In this document: positions 44,953-52,730 of the stretch, piece by piece
How positions within the stretch are numbered: position 1 is the first letter of the stretch
Layout of the letters: every line of letters starts with the position of its first letter
Origin: an uncultured Flavobacteriales bacterium
GTDB taxonomy: Bacteria; Bacteroidota; Bacteroidia; Flavobacteriales_D; Crocinitomicaceae
Direction: 5' to 3'
Assembly (NCBI GenBank): GCA_905478665.1
Contig: CAJQJL010000008.1
Coordinates: forward strand, 1-64,000
DNA: 64,000 nt
Translations under genes and position numbers: made by a program
The notes under the pieces: model-generated
Database searches by the model: none
What the model saw: only the letters and a program-made list of their open reading frames with translations
What the model was told of the DNA's origin: nothing

Positions 44953-47292
44953 ATGAAAATTCGGTTTTTTGTTAGTAGTCTATTTATTTGTGGTTCGTTC
45001 ATCGGGCATTCTCAGGTCGTTTCGTATGAGCATAATAAGTCTTCCGTTCAACGCGTTGTTGTTTCTCAACCAGCAACTGTTATTGGTGACACACTAGAAC
45101 GAACCAATATTGCCAGTGAGTCGAAGAAAGAGCCAACAGTTTTGCCTGATCCAAATAGCCTCCCTGTTCCTCCTGCAAATAAAACTGTACTGGAAAACGA
45201 AAGAACGATGGATCTTCCAGATACAACTTCCAATTTCTCTCCAGCTCCATCAGCATCTTTTCAGGCATTGGGAGACAACAATGCACAGATTCCTCCAGAC
45301 ACACACGGCGCTGCAAGTGCCAATTACCTAATGACGACCTTAAATACTGAAATAAGGATTCAAAATAAAACGGGCACTGTACTTTCTACCCAATCACTGA
45401 GCAGCTTTTGGTCGAATTTCAGCTTTTCAACAATATTTGACCCCCGCGTTCATTACGATTCTTATTCGAACCGTTGGGTTACTGTCGTTTGCATTGACAA
45501 GAACTCTGCGAACTCGGCAATCTTAGTTGCAGTTTCGACCACTTCAAATCCTACGGGGACGTGGATGCAATGGAAAATTGATGCAGATGCTTCAAACTTG
45601 AATTGGGTTGACTACCCTACTGTTGGAATTAATAATCGATGGATTGTTGTTTCAACAAACATGTTTTCTAACTCCGTAAATGCTTGGGCAGGACCACAGA
45701 TTTTTGTGTTGGACAAACTCAACTTTTACAGCAATGGAGTTGGGAACTATTCATCCATTTACCCAGGCACGAATGTCGGAAACACTTTCGCTCCCGCGGC
45801 AACCTATGACAATTCAATTTCGACGATGTTTCTCGTTCAAAATTACAATGGAAACTCCAGTGGTTTAGGCTATCTTGGTTTGTCGAAAATTAATGGATCA
45901 ACGAGTGCTCCTTCGCTTAATTTACTCTATTCATATCCCTCAACATCAAGTACGTGGAATTGGAGTGCTGGAGCAGCAGATTTTGCGCCACAATTGGGCT
46001 CTGTGCAGAAATTCCAAAATAACGATGCAAAAATGCAAAATGTGGTCTATCGAAACGGGAGTCTTTGGTGTACACATCACATATTCTTGCCTACAACTGG
46101 GACTACGCATACAGCCGTGCAATGGTGGCAACTTGACACGCTGGGATCAATAACGCAGCGCGGTCGAATTGAAGATGTTAGTGGAACGAATTATTATGCT
46201 TTTCCTTCCATTGCTGTTAACGCCAACAATAATGTACTGATTGGCTATAGTAGTTTTTCTTCTTCGCAGTATGCGAGTGGTGAATATTCCTATCGATCTG
46301 CCAATGATCCACTGAACACCATGCAATCTTCCTATCAATACATTGCTGGTCAGGCTCCCTATTACAAAACACACACAGGATCGACCAACAGATGGGGCGA
46401 TTATTCAGCGACTGTAGTTGATCCAAGCAATGATATTGACTTCTGGACAATCCAAGAATATGCAGCTCAACCCGTGTCTAATATTGACCGCTGGGGAACC
46501 TATTGGGCGAATGTGCAATGCCCTGTCCCGTCGGCACCTACGCAAGTTACCTGGTCAATGCCACATTGTGAAGGTTCTGTAGCGACCTATACGGCGGCAA
46601 CTGTTCCTTCAGCAACAAGTTATACATGGACAATTCAAAATAGCCCACCTGGATGGTCTGGGGGAACAAGTACAACGAACGTAGCGAATTTTACGGCTGG
46701 ATCTTTCCCTGCTTACATTGACGTCACTGCAAATAACAGTTGTGGATCAAGCACGCCTTACGGATTTTGGAGTAATCCAGTTCCACTGCCTTTATCGACA
46801 TTTACAGCAGTTCCAACAACGACATCGATTGGTGTGCCAATAACTATTACCGCAGACGAGACAAACGCTAGTGTGAATTTTAATTGGAATTTTGACAGCG
46901 GAAATGCAGTGCCGGGAATTGGGCAAGGACCGCATAACGTCGATTGGTCGACATCAGGACAAAAAAATGTGTCATTGCTTACCTCGTTCAATGGTTGTAA
47001 TGCCGTTCAAACAACGCAGATGATAACTGTTAATCCTTTTATTGGACTGGATGAACACGCTCCATTCAATTTTCAAGCCTACCCAAATCCATTTAGTGAG
47101 TCCTTAACAGTTGTTTTTAATGATGACGCCTTCAGTCTAAAGCTGTATGATCTGATGGGCAAAGAAGTGCTCACTGAAAATCATCCAACATCACCACTAG
47201 AAATCGACACACGTCTCTTGGCGCAAGGGCAATATTTATTGCAGTTAACAGGGAGAAATTCTGTGATGGTTGTGAGGGTTGTTAAGGAGTGA
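44953..47292 (+). CDS. Large type IX-secreted surface protein with PKD-like module
   Basis: A 779-aa protein from the ATG at 44953, which gives a proper signal peptide (MKIRFFVSSLFICGSFIGHSQ). Residues ~90-530 resemble a beta-propeller of the exported kind (DTHGAASANYLMTTLNTEIRI, FDPRVHYDSYSNRWVTV, NRWGDYSATVVDPSNDIDFW). Residues ~540-690 contain Ig/PKD-like strands (ITITADETNASVNFNWNFDSG). The end is a type A sorting domain (FQAYPNPFSESLTVVF...LYDLMGKEV...LAQGQYLLQL). It is predicted to be exported by type IX secretion and surface-bound. The cassette array begins directly after its stop. Confidence 0.85.
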   Translation: MKIRFFVSSLFICGSFIGHSQVVSYEHNKSSVQRVVVSQPATVIGDTLERTNIASESKKEPTVLPDPNSLPVPPANKTVLENERTMDLPDTTSNFSPAPSASFQALGDNNAQIPPDTHGAASANYLMTTLNTEIRIQNKTGTVLSTQSLSSFWSNFSFSTIFDPRVHYDSYSNRWVTVVCIDKNSANSAILVAVSTTSNPTGTWMQWKIDADASNLNWVDYPTVGINNRWIVVSTNMFSNSVNAWAGPQIFVLDKLNFYSNGVGNYSSIYPGTNVGNTFAPAATYDNSISTMFLVQNYNGNSSGLGYLGLSKINGSTSAPSLNLLYSYPSTSSTWNWSAGAADFAPQLGSVQKFQNNDAKMQNVVYRNGSLWCTHHIFLPTTGTTHTAVQWWQLDTLGSITQRGRIEDVSGTNYYAFPSIAVNANNNVLIGYSSFSSSQYASGEYSYRSANDPLNTMQSSYQYIAGQAPYYKTHTGSTNRWGDYSATVVDPSNDIDFWTIQEYAAQPVSNIDRWGTYWANVQCPVPSAPTQVTWSMPHCEGSVATYTAATVPSATSYTWTIQNSPPGWSGGTSTTNVANFTAGSFPAYIDVTANNSCGSSTPYGFWSNPVPLPLSTFTAVPTTTSIGVPITITADETNASVNFNWNFDSGNAVPGIGQGPHNVDWSTSGQKNVSLLTSFNGCNAVQTTQMITVNPFIGLDEHAPFNFQAYPNPFSESLTVVFNDDAFSLKLYDLMGKEVLTENHPTSPLEIDTRLLAQGQYLLQLTGRNSVMVVRVVKE

Positions 47293-47344
47293 ATGGGGGA
47301 ATTAATTTGTGTGGGGCAGGGTTTCGTTGGGGGGATGGTTGTAG

Positions 47345-47399
47345 CTGTAACGGTTCATTCTATTCGGTCGTTTTAATGCCGCTTATACATTTGTTAGCA
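47345..47399 (-). repeat. Distal attC-like site of the lipoprotein cassette (short or degenerate)
   Basis: The right core GTTAGCA (47393-47399; TGCTAAC on the minus strand) is exactly complementary to the first bases of the lipoprotein cassette (core at 48078-48084). GCCGCTTATACATTT precedes it, like the right arm of the two long attC-like sites. The left arm is only weakly palindromic; CTGTAAC at 47345 is a possible opposite core. The site may be truncated next to the sorting-domain gene. Confidence 0.4.
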
Positions 47400-47402
47400 T
47401 TT

Positions 47403-47930
47403 CTACTTAATTTTTGCGTATTTCCTCCAAGTGTATTCGGTGTTTCCTGCTGCCATTATCAAAATCATGCCGGCTCTGCACTCGCCTTTTGTAACAACAA
47501 CTTCTGTTTCTGTAAAACTTAAAACAGTAATTCGTGCATAGTAGTTGAACCAAATACAGGGTATTCCTATGGGTCTAACCAGTCGTGACATGACGAACGA
47601 ACTATCTTTCCATTTACCACTGATATTGCGGGTGTATACTAGGCTATCTCCATCATAAGCTTCTACCAATATTTTTTTATCCAATCTCGTTAAATTAACT
47701 TTTAGATTTGACCAGATGTCGATAGTCTTCTTAGATAAGGGGCGGTGAGTAATTTGCTGTAACAAGGAATTATAAAATGTTGAATCAGTTGAATTATTTA
47801 GGTATTCACCACTTGTAAAATAGTGCGGTACATGAGCAGGTATGGTTTTTATTGTTTGCCGAGATGAAACACAACTCGAAATTAAAGAAAGCAATAATAG
47901 CAGGATGATTATGTGTTTGTAACTCTTCAT
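47403..47930 (-). CDS. Lipoprotein of unknown function (cassette gene)
   Basis: A 175-aa protein from the ATG at 47930, which gives a lipoprotein signal (KHIIILLLLLSLISSCVSS, lipobox Cys 20). The remaining ~150 residues look like a compact beta-rich periplasmic domain (IDIWSNLKVNLTRLDKKILVEAYDGDSLVYTRNISGKWKD; ITVLSFTETEVVVTKGECRAG). No family recognised. It is the gene of the third cassette; its TAG stop is 3 nt before the TGCTAAC core. A 150-nt leader separates it from the cassette start, unlike the short leaders of the other two. Confidence 0.65.
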   Translation of the reverse strand: MKSYKHIIILLLLLSLISSCVSSRQTIKTIPAHVPHYFTSGEYLNNSTDSTFYNSLLQQITHRPLSKKTIDIWSNLKVNLTRLDKKILVEAYDGDSLVYTRNISGKWKDSSFVMSRLVRPIGIPCIWFNYYARITVLSFTETEVVVTKGECRAGMILIMAAGNTEYTWRKYAKIK

Positions 47931-48010
47931 TCTGACCAACGTTTTTTTCAAATGTTTAATTGTCAATGTTTTACAATTTAGTAATTCTCTCGAAAATCAA
48001 CTTCCTTAAA

Positions 48011-48084
48011 GTTAGCCCTTGGAAGTCAGTTTCACTTCGTGGCTGCTGCGCGGTCTCTCGGAGACAGGGAGAATTACTGCTAAC
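48011..48084. other. GC-rich structured leader at the start of the lipoprotein cassette
   Basis: A stretch with two short hairpins (GAAGTcagtttcACTTC at 48021-48037; GTCTC-TCG-GAGAC around 48053-48065) bounded by GTTAGCC (48011) and TGCTAAC (48078), themselves near-complementary. It is visibly richer in G+C than the cassettes. It could be a cassette promoter or leader RNA, or an ORF-less mini-cassette. Confidence 0.35.
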
Positions 48085-48275
48085 GCTTAATCTATGTTTT
48101 TGTAGGGCGATTTAAAAGTACAATTTTTCGTTTACCTAATTAGCCAAAACTTTGGCTTTGGGGTTTAACTTTTTCTGCTGATAAATGCCAAAACAAAGTT
48201 TTGGCGGTGTTTATTAATTGCTGCTTTGTTTCAATTTACTATCAACTGCCCTATAAAATATAGATGTTGTTGTGC
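48078..48275. repeat. attC-like recombination site B (198 bp)
   Basis: Outer cores TGCTAAC (48078-48084) and GTTGTGC (48269-48275). Arms form an imperfect palindrome: CTTAATCTATGTTTTTGTAGGGC against GCCCTATAAAATATAGATGTT. Inside are two perfect hairpins, AGCCAAA-AC-TTTGGCT and GCCAAAAC-AAA-GTTTTGGC (48187-48205). The interior (GCCAAA...TTTAACTT...GGCGGT) is shared with site A. It separates the DUF262 gene from the lipoprotein cassette. Confidence 0.7.
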
Positions 48276-48279
48276 ATAG

Positions 48280-49347
48280 TTATTGATTAATTAGTTTCTT
48301 TAAATGACGATGTCTGTCAAATCTATTAGCTTTTTGCCTTGTTCCTTCTTTAACTAATGACTTGTAATTATAAATATCAGATATTAATTCCGGATAATAC
48401 TGTACTAAAAGTTCCTCATTGTCATAGTTGTCTATGAAATTTCTGTAATTCGAAATTTGTTTATCAGTTAAACTTTCTTGGCTGTTTAAAAAGTCAAAAA
48501 CAACGGTGAAAAGTGTGTAAAAGTGAACTTGTCTTTTTAGTATTTTAATTCGCTCGTTATTTCCATCAATTATTGAATTGATTACATTTAAAATAACTAT
48601 AAATTTATCTTTATCACTTTCTCTGTTAGGGTAATCATCATTGTATAAATCGTATATCTGATTCAAATTCGAATTCCCTATATCTTCTTCAATTCCTTTT
48701 TTTAGAAAAACTAATAAAGTACTTACAAATGAGACATCTCTCATTCTTCTTCTATCAGCAATACCAAAAAGTTTGTTTTCTTCCCAAAAGTCAAGTTCTG
48801 CTAGTTCTGATGAAATTAGCATAAATTCTCCTTCGAATTCAGCATTTCTCAATTCTTGAGGATTTAATGTCATGTTATTACTATTCAGTCGAAGAAACAT
48901 ATTTACAATAGAAATCCTTTCTACTTGGCTTCTAACTAATCTCACAGAGAAAACATATGACCAAATTGCTTTTTTGTCATCAGGCTCTAAATCCTTAAAT
49001 AATCTATCTTGAATAGTAGATTTTTTAGGATTGTTTGGATCTAAACTTGCTGCTTTTAATTTATATGTGTTAGCAATATATTGGAATACAGCTCCACATC
49101 GTTGTTGTCCATCAATTATAGAATATTTAGTGTCTCCAGTATTTTCATCTGTTCCGGTATTCCATAGATATATTTCTGGAATAGGATAACCAATCAATAT
49201 TGATTCTATTAATTGAATTTGGTTTTTTTCAGTCCAAACATAATTTCTTTGGAATGAATTATCAACTTCTAATAATCCTTTTTGGCTTAAATCATAAAGC
49301 CATTTTGCCGTTTGGGGCTGAATATCTATTTGTTCAATTAATTTCAT
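48280..49347 (-). CDS. DUF262-domain protein (GmrS-like), cassette gene
   Basis: A 355-aa protein. The N-terminal ~130 residues carry the DUF262 signature: FQRNYVWTEKNQIQLIESILIGYPIPEIYLW and SIIDGQQRCGAVFQYI (DGQQR motif), a ParB-like fold found in GmrSD type IV restriction enzymes and other defence proteins, where it binds or hydrolyses nucleotides. The C-terminal ~220 residues are helical and lack the DUF1524 HNH nuclease (no H..PQ...), so on its own it is not a full GmrSD. It overlaps the NTase-like gene by 14 nt in the same cassette. A defence or modification role is inference. Confidence 0.8.
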   Translation of the reverse strand: MKLIEQIDIQPQTAKWLYDLSQKGLLEVDNSFQRNYVWTEKNQIQLIESILIGYPIPEIYLWNTGTDENTGDTKYSIIDGQQRCGAVFQYIANTYKLKAASLDPNNPKKSTIQDRLFKDLEPDDKKAIWSYVFSVRLVRSQVERISIVNMFLRLNSNNMTLNPQELRNAEFEGEFMLISSELAELDFWEENKLFGIADRRRMRDVSFVSTLLVFLKKGIEEDIGNSNLNQIYDLYNDDYPNRESDKDKFIVILNVINSIIDGNNERIKILKRQVHFYTLFTVVFDFLNSQESLTDKQISNYRNFIDNYDNEELLVQYYPELISDIYNYKSLVKEGTRQKANRFDRHRHLKKLINQ

Positions 49348-49924
49348 TGATAATATTTTTTAATTTTGTTATTCCTTTTAGATGATATTCTTCAACTGAT
49401 TCCCAGTCAGTATATATCCTGTAATTTATGTCGTGCTGTATATTAAATGTTAATTGAAGTTCAGCTTTAAACGAAAGCACTTTTTTTTGCCAATTTTCAA
49501 GGGTTTCATTCCCATAAGTTTTGTCATCATCTTTAATGCTTATAAAGCCGCTAAAAATATTTCCACATTTCTGTCCATATTTTTCTAGGTATTGACCTTG
49601 GGATACTTCTTTGTATGCAGACCATATATCATAAAAAAGCTTCCTTGAAACAATGATTAAATCAAAATCTGATTTATCGTGGAATTCTGCCAAATTCTTT
49701 GATGGAGAAAAGCTAAACCTTGTTTTAGCACTGCCGACAATTGATATGTTATTAAAAGGGATATTGAGTTTTTTAGAAATGAATTTTTTAAATGAATCAT
49801 AGTCAGAACTAAAATCATCTCCATTGTTTTTAAAATACCAGACTTCTTGTCCAAGTAGATATTCATAATAAATATCTAATTCAGATTTTGAGTTTATTTT
49901 ATGGATTAAATTTTCTTTGTTCAT
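49334..49924 (-). CDS. Nucleotidyltransferase-like protein, cassette gene
   Basis: A 196-aa protein. The region SIVGSAKTRFSFSPSKNL...KSDFDLIIVSRKLF fits the nucleotidyltransferase (NTase) pattern GS followed by DxD, the metal-binding pair of pol-beta-like enzymes. It may add a nucleotide to protein, RNA or a small molecule, or make a signal; the target is not predictable. It is the first gene of its cassette: the ATG lies 16 nt after the GTTGTGC boundary and the 3' end overlaps the DUF262 gene by 14 nt, so the two form one unit. A GNAT-type or toxin-antitoxin reading is less likely given this motif. Confidence 0.62.
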   Translation of the reverse strand: MNKENLIHKINSKSELDIYYEYLLGQEVWYFKNNGDDFSSDYDSFKKFISKKLNIPFNNISIVGSAKTRFSFSPSKNLAEFHDKSDFDLIIVSRKLFYDIWSAYKEVSQGQYLEKYGQKCGNIFSGFISIKDDDKTYGNETLENWQKKVLSFKAELQLTFNIQHDINYRIYTDWESVEEYHLKGITKLKNIINEIN

Positions 49925-49934
49925 TTTTAATTAT

Positions 49935-50128
49935 GCACAACGTTTAGTATATGGCAAGTAGGGCAGTAGAAAGTGATAAATTTTCAACTTTGCACTGAGC
50001 CAAAGTGTTGTATTTTGTTTTTAACTTATTCATTTTAAAAGCCAAATCAATGATTTGGCGGTATTGGTAAATAGCTCTGAACTTTCCTTAACTACCGAAC
50101 GCCCTATTTGTTATATACAGTGTTAGGT
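49935..50128. repeat. attC-like recombination site A (194 bp)
   Basis: Outer cores GCACAAC (49935-49941) and GTTAGGT (50122-50128). Arms form an imperfect palindrome: GTATATGGCAAGTAGGGC against GCCCTATTTGTTATATAC. An internal perfect hairpin GCCAAATCA-A-TGATTTGGC (50041-50059) is at the same relative place as in site B, and the flanking GGCGGT and TTTAACTT words are shared. The GNAT stop codon (50123-50125) lies within the right core. Longer than most published attC sites (57-141 bp). Confidence 0.72.
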
Positions 50129-50650
50129 GTTTTTTTCTTTAATTAGTGTATATACTTTTGCTAATTGATTATCTTCAATAATCTCTTTTTCATATTTGAA
50201 ATTGAGCTTTTCGAGAACATGAATTGAACCTGTGTTTTCTGGAAGAACCATTGCAATCATTTTTTTTAATTCAAGTTTGTTAAATCCAAGATCCACACAG
50301 GCTTTTCCAGATTCAGTAGCAATTCCTTTTCCCCAATATTCTTTCATAAACCTATATCCAAGATCCACTTCGTCCATATCATCTAGATATTTTAGACCTG
50401 TAAATCCAATAAATTTATTTTCTCCTTTTAATTCAACTGCAAGTCGCCCAAATCCGTATTTTTCGTAATCTCCAAATACATTCTCGACAATCCTTCGTTC
50501 AATTTCTTTTTTGGATACAATCCCTCCGTCTCCTGTGTATTTACTAACTTCTGCATCTAAATTCATTGTGTAGGATGGCTCTATGTCTTCCATTTTAAAT
50601 GGTCGAATTAATAGTCTTTCAGTTTCAATAAATAAATTCGAATTAGTCAT
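50123..50650 (-). CDS. GNAT-family N-acetyltransferase (cassette gene)
   Basis: A 175-aa protein starting LFIETERLLIRPFKMEDIEPSY, the usual RimJ/RimL-like N-terminus. It continues NKFIGFTGLKYLDDMDEVDLGYRFMKEYWGKGIATESGKACVD with the acetyl-CoA loop and NTGSIHVLEKLNFKYE at the end. GNAT enzymes are among the commonest cassette cargo and may detoxify small molecules; the substrate here is unknown. The ATG is 24 nt after the cassette boundary GTTAGGT, and the stop is inside the distal core. Confidence 0.85.
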   Translation of the reverse strand: MTNSNLFIETERLLIRPFKMEDIEPSYTMNLDAEVSKYTGDGGIVSKKEIERRIVENVFGDYEKYGFGRLAVELKGENKFIGFTGLKYLDDMDEVDLGYRFMKEYWGKGIATESGKACVDLGFNKLELKKMIAMVLPENTGSIHVLEKLNFKYEKEIIEDNQLAKVYTLIKEKNT

Positions 50651-50670
50651 TTATTAGTTTTTTAAATTGC

Positions 50671-50677
50671 ACCTAAC
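50671..50677 (-). other. Upstream boundary core of the cassette array
   Basis: ACCTAAC on the plus strand (GTTAGGT on the minus strand), identical to the first seven bases expected for the GNAT cassette and complementary to its distal core. A short hairpin with TGCAC arms (about 50684-50709) follows, possibly the rest of an older, degenerate attC. No attI or integrase is seen beyond it. Confidence 0.5.
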
Positions 50678-50933
50678 AACTGAATATAGTGCACAAATGC
50701 ACCATATCTAAAATCTATATAAATACGCACCTCTCTTACATCCCCCATTAACAAAGCTCCTAAACGATATTTACCATTTATAAGCAATTGTCAAGCAGAC
50801 ACAGGCACGCCGGCCCAAGATACAGACTCTCATATCTTCCATCAAGCGTATAAATACCTGTTTTTCAGAATATTTTAGTCAGCTATTCTTGTTCTAATTG
50901 GAAATTGTACACGCTAATGCTTTACAGACGTCG

Positions 50934-51299
50934 TTATTTATCTTCCTTAACCTTCAATCGAGTTTTTGAAATAAGATCATGCCCTCCTTGTTCTTGTCCA
51001 AATAGGTATGAAAACCCATCAAACGGGTACAATCGCAGTATCGTTCGATACAGTACTTTCCGAAGGCTAGGTTTTGAGTTCTGCATGTCAACAACGATGG
51101 TCTTTGTAATCATTTTGCCAGGTGTCTGCCCCAAGAAATATTCAAAAAAGAAATAGTAAACAAGGAACACGGAATAATAGACCAGTACAGGACTCACTAA
51201 GAAGAAAAGGATGGCCTTTGGAATACTCGCAATTAAACTAATAATTGCAACATCAATTAGGTAGTTTATGATTCTGGTTCCTTTACTAATCTCCTTCAT
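50934..51299 (-). CDS. RDD-family membrane protein
   Basis: A 121-aa protein starting MKEISKGTRIINYLIDVAIISLIA with the family's Arg and Asp. It has two long hydrophobic segments (~11-32 and ~35-60), then the characteristic FFEYFLGQTPGKMITKTIVVD and DGFSYLFGQEQGGHDLISKTRL. This is a more typical RDD domain than the one at 39109. Function unknown. It lies just outside the cassette array. Confidence 0.8.
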   Translation of the reverse strand: MKEISKGTRIINYLIDVAIISLIASIPKAILFFLVSPVLVYYSVFLVYYFFFEYFLGQTPGKMITKTIVVDMQNSKPSLRKVLYRTILRLYPFDGFSYLFGQEQGGHDLISKTRLKVKEDK

Positions 51300-51444
51300 T
51301 TAATCGATGGTGGTTTCGGTGGTCGTTTACGTCACATAGGGATCTAGAATGCACTATAAGTTTTGTTGTAAGCCGTTTTTTAATCTGAATGGGTTTCCAT
51401 CTTGTATGTGCTGATAACTCACGTAGACCTCAACAAAATAACAA

Positions 51445-51476
51445 AAATCCCCCGATGCCTAAACAAAGGGGGATTT
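51445..51476 (-). terminator. Rho-independent terminator of the 237-aa gene
   Basis: On the minus strand AAATCCCCC, 14-nt loop, GGGGGATTTTTGTT: a 9-bp stem followed by a T-rich tract, 34 nt after the stop of the gene at 51511. Confidence 0.75.
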
Positions 51477-51510
51477 CGTTGCGCTCCAATCTTGGATGTA
51501 AGCTTATCGC

Positions 51511-52224
51511 CTACGCTTCTCCATCATCGGGCTCCTCGGGTGTTAAGCCAGCATCATCACCGCTTCCGGAATGGTGTCCGCCGTAGTCAACTACGATGCG
51601 TGCATCCATGTAATTTCCGTGAAAAGTGCGATGTGTGTCTTCCATTAGGTTTACCAAGGTGTCCAGTTTGTCTTTCAACAATGAGTCGAGCTCAGTTGCC
51701 AATCGATTAATGGATCGGGTGATTTCCTTACGCTTCACAATCGCATCTCGCGGAGCTGCCATCAAGGCTTTGAACTCGTCTCGCAATGCCTCTGCGGCTT
51801 GAATTCGCGCTTCTGAAATTCCGTAGTCTTCCAGGTCATTCGCAAACTCATTCGCACTTTCCAGCACAAACTCAACGATTTCCATGGCCTTGATTTCAGA
51901 TTTTAACTCAAGAGTAGTGCGGTTGACATTTAAACGTTGGCGTAAGATTATCAAGCCCTTGTCCATTGTCATCGCACGAAGTCCTTGAGCCAATTTGAGA
52001 ATCTCGATCGTCAATTTTCTACGAACGGCTCTTTTCTTTGAATAGATTCCTTCCGTTGAAAATGACTGCGATTTGCCGAGTGAAATCAATTGCGCTAACT
52101 TTTCTGAAAATGCCGCGTAGGCAGTTGCAAATGCTGGTAACGCACTCCAGCTTTCCTGGTTTCCGGATATGGTCGATTTTACGGCCTTGTACATCCGAAT
52201 CCTGTTTTGAATTGATCTTTTCAT
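51511..52224 (-). CDS. Helical hypothetical protein
   Basis: A 237-aa, almost entirely helical, charged protein without signal peptide or membrane segments (RMYKAVKSTISGNQESWSALPAF..., EFANDLEDYGISEARIQAAEAL). The end is an acidic tail (LTPEEPDDGEA). I recognise no domain; similar lone helical proteins with conserved tails occur in Bacteroidota. A promoter is not obvious, and a terminator follows. The long gap upstream contains the tandem repeats. Confidence 0.65.
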   Translation of the reverse strand: MKRSIQNRIRMYKAVKSTISGNQESWSALPAFATAYAAFSEKLAQLISLGKSQSFSTEGIYSKKRAVRRKLTIEILKLAQGLRAMTMDKGLIILRQRLNVNRTTLELKSEIKAMEIVEFVLESANEFANDLEDYGISEARIQAAEALRDEFKALMAAPRDAIVKRKEITRSINRLATELDSLLKDKLDTLVNLMEDTHRTFHGNYMDARIVVDYGGHHSGSGDDAGLTPEEPDDGEA

Positions 52225-52415
52225 AACAAAAGATTTAGTGTCTGATCATCGTCTCTACCTCGTGCAGATTCGACACACAAACGTTATGCACACATAAAAA
52301 CCAACACCGTGCCAAAAATGGTTTTGGCCGCGTTAAAAAATGTTAAGACCTACTAGCGAAAGGTGTTTGAAATAGAAAGAGCAAATGTGTAAAAGGCGAA
52401 AAACTGAAATTTCAC

Positions 52416-52730
52416 GGCAACAGATTTTATTTTCATGGCATAAAATTGTTCGTTCACTGCTCCGGATTTTCATTCCAAGGCAGCAGATTTTGTTTTCACA
52501 GCATAAAATTGTTCGTTCACTGCTCCAGATTTTCATTCCAAGGCAGCAGATTTTGTTTTCACAGCATAAAATTGTTCGTTCACTGCTCCGGATTTTCATT
52601 CCAAGGCAGCAGATTTTGTTTTCATGGCATAAAATTGTTCGTTCACTGCTCCAGATTTTCATTCCAAGGCAGCAGATTTTGTTTTCACAGCATAAAATTG
52701 TTTGTTCACTGCTCCAGATTTTCATTTCAA
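52416..52730. repeat. Five tandem copies of a 63-bp repeat
   Basis: Five units begin at 52416, 52479, 52542, 52605 and 52668, each starting GGCARCAGATTTTRTTTTCA. They differ at a few positions (CATGGC versus CACAGC, CCGGA versus CCAGA). The unit length is a multiple of three, which keeps several frames open and explains the track ORFs here. The surrounding 600-bp gap (52225-52827) shows no other gene-like feature. It looks like a minisatellite, with possible copy-number variation. Confidence 0.9.

Larger units (their letters stand above)
47393..50677 (-). mobile_element. Integron-type gene-cassette array without integrase (CALIN-like)
   Basis: Three cassettes on the minus strand: GNAT (about 49941-50676), NTase+DUF262 (48084-49940) and a lipoprotein (47393-48083). 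Each begins at a GTTRRRY-like core and ends with its own complementary core: GTTAGGT/ACCTAAC, GTTGTGC/GCACAAC, GTTAGCA/TGCTAAC. The GNAT stop codon TAA lies inside the ACCTAAC core, and the ATGs lie 16 and 24 nt after the first two cassette starts, as in known cassettes. The two complete sites are homologous and imperfectly palindromic. No tyrosine integrase is in the window. Cassette genes look more A+T-rich than neighbours. Confidence 0.72.

Noticed and set aside
8522-50128. CRISPR arrays
   Set aside because: No regularly spaced short repeats with unique spacers were found; the 63-bp units have no spacers.
47393-50677. Composite transposon or prophage remnant
   Set aside because: No transposase, integrase, target duplication or phage genes; boundaries follow integron cassette logic instead.
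50905-51156. 83-aa plus-strand ORF
   Set aside because: Antisense shadow of the RDD gene at 50934.
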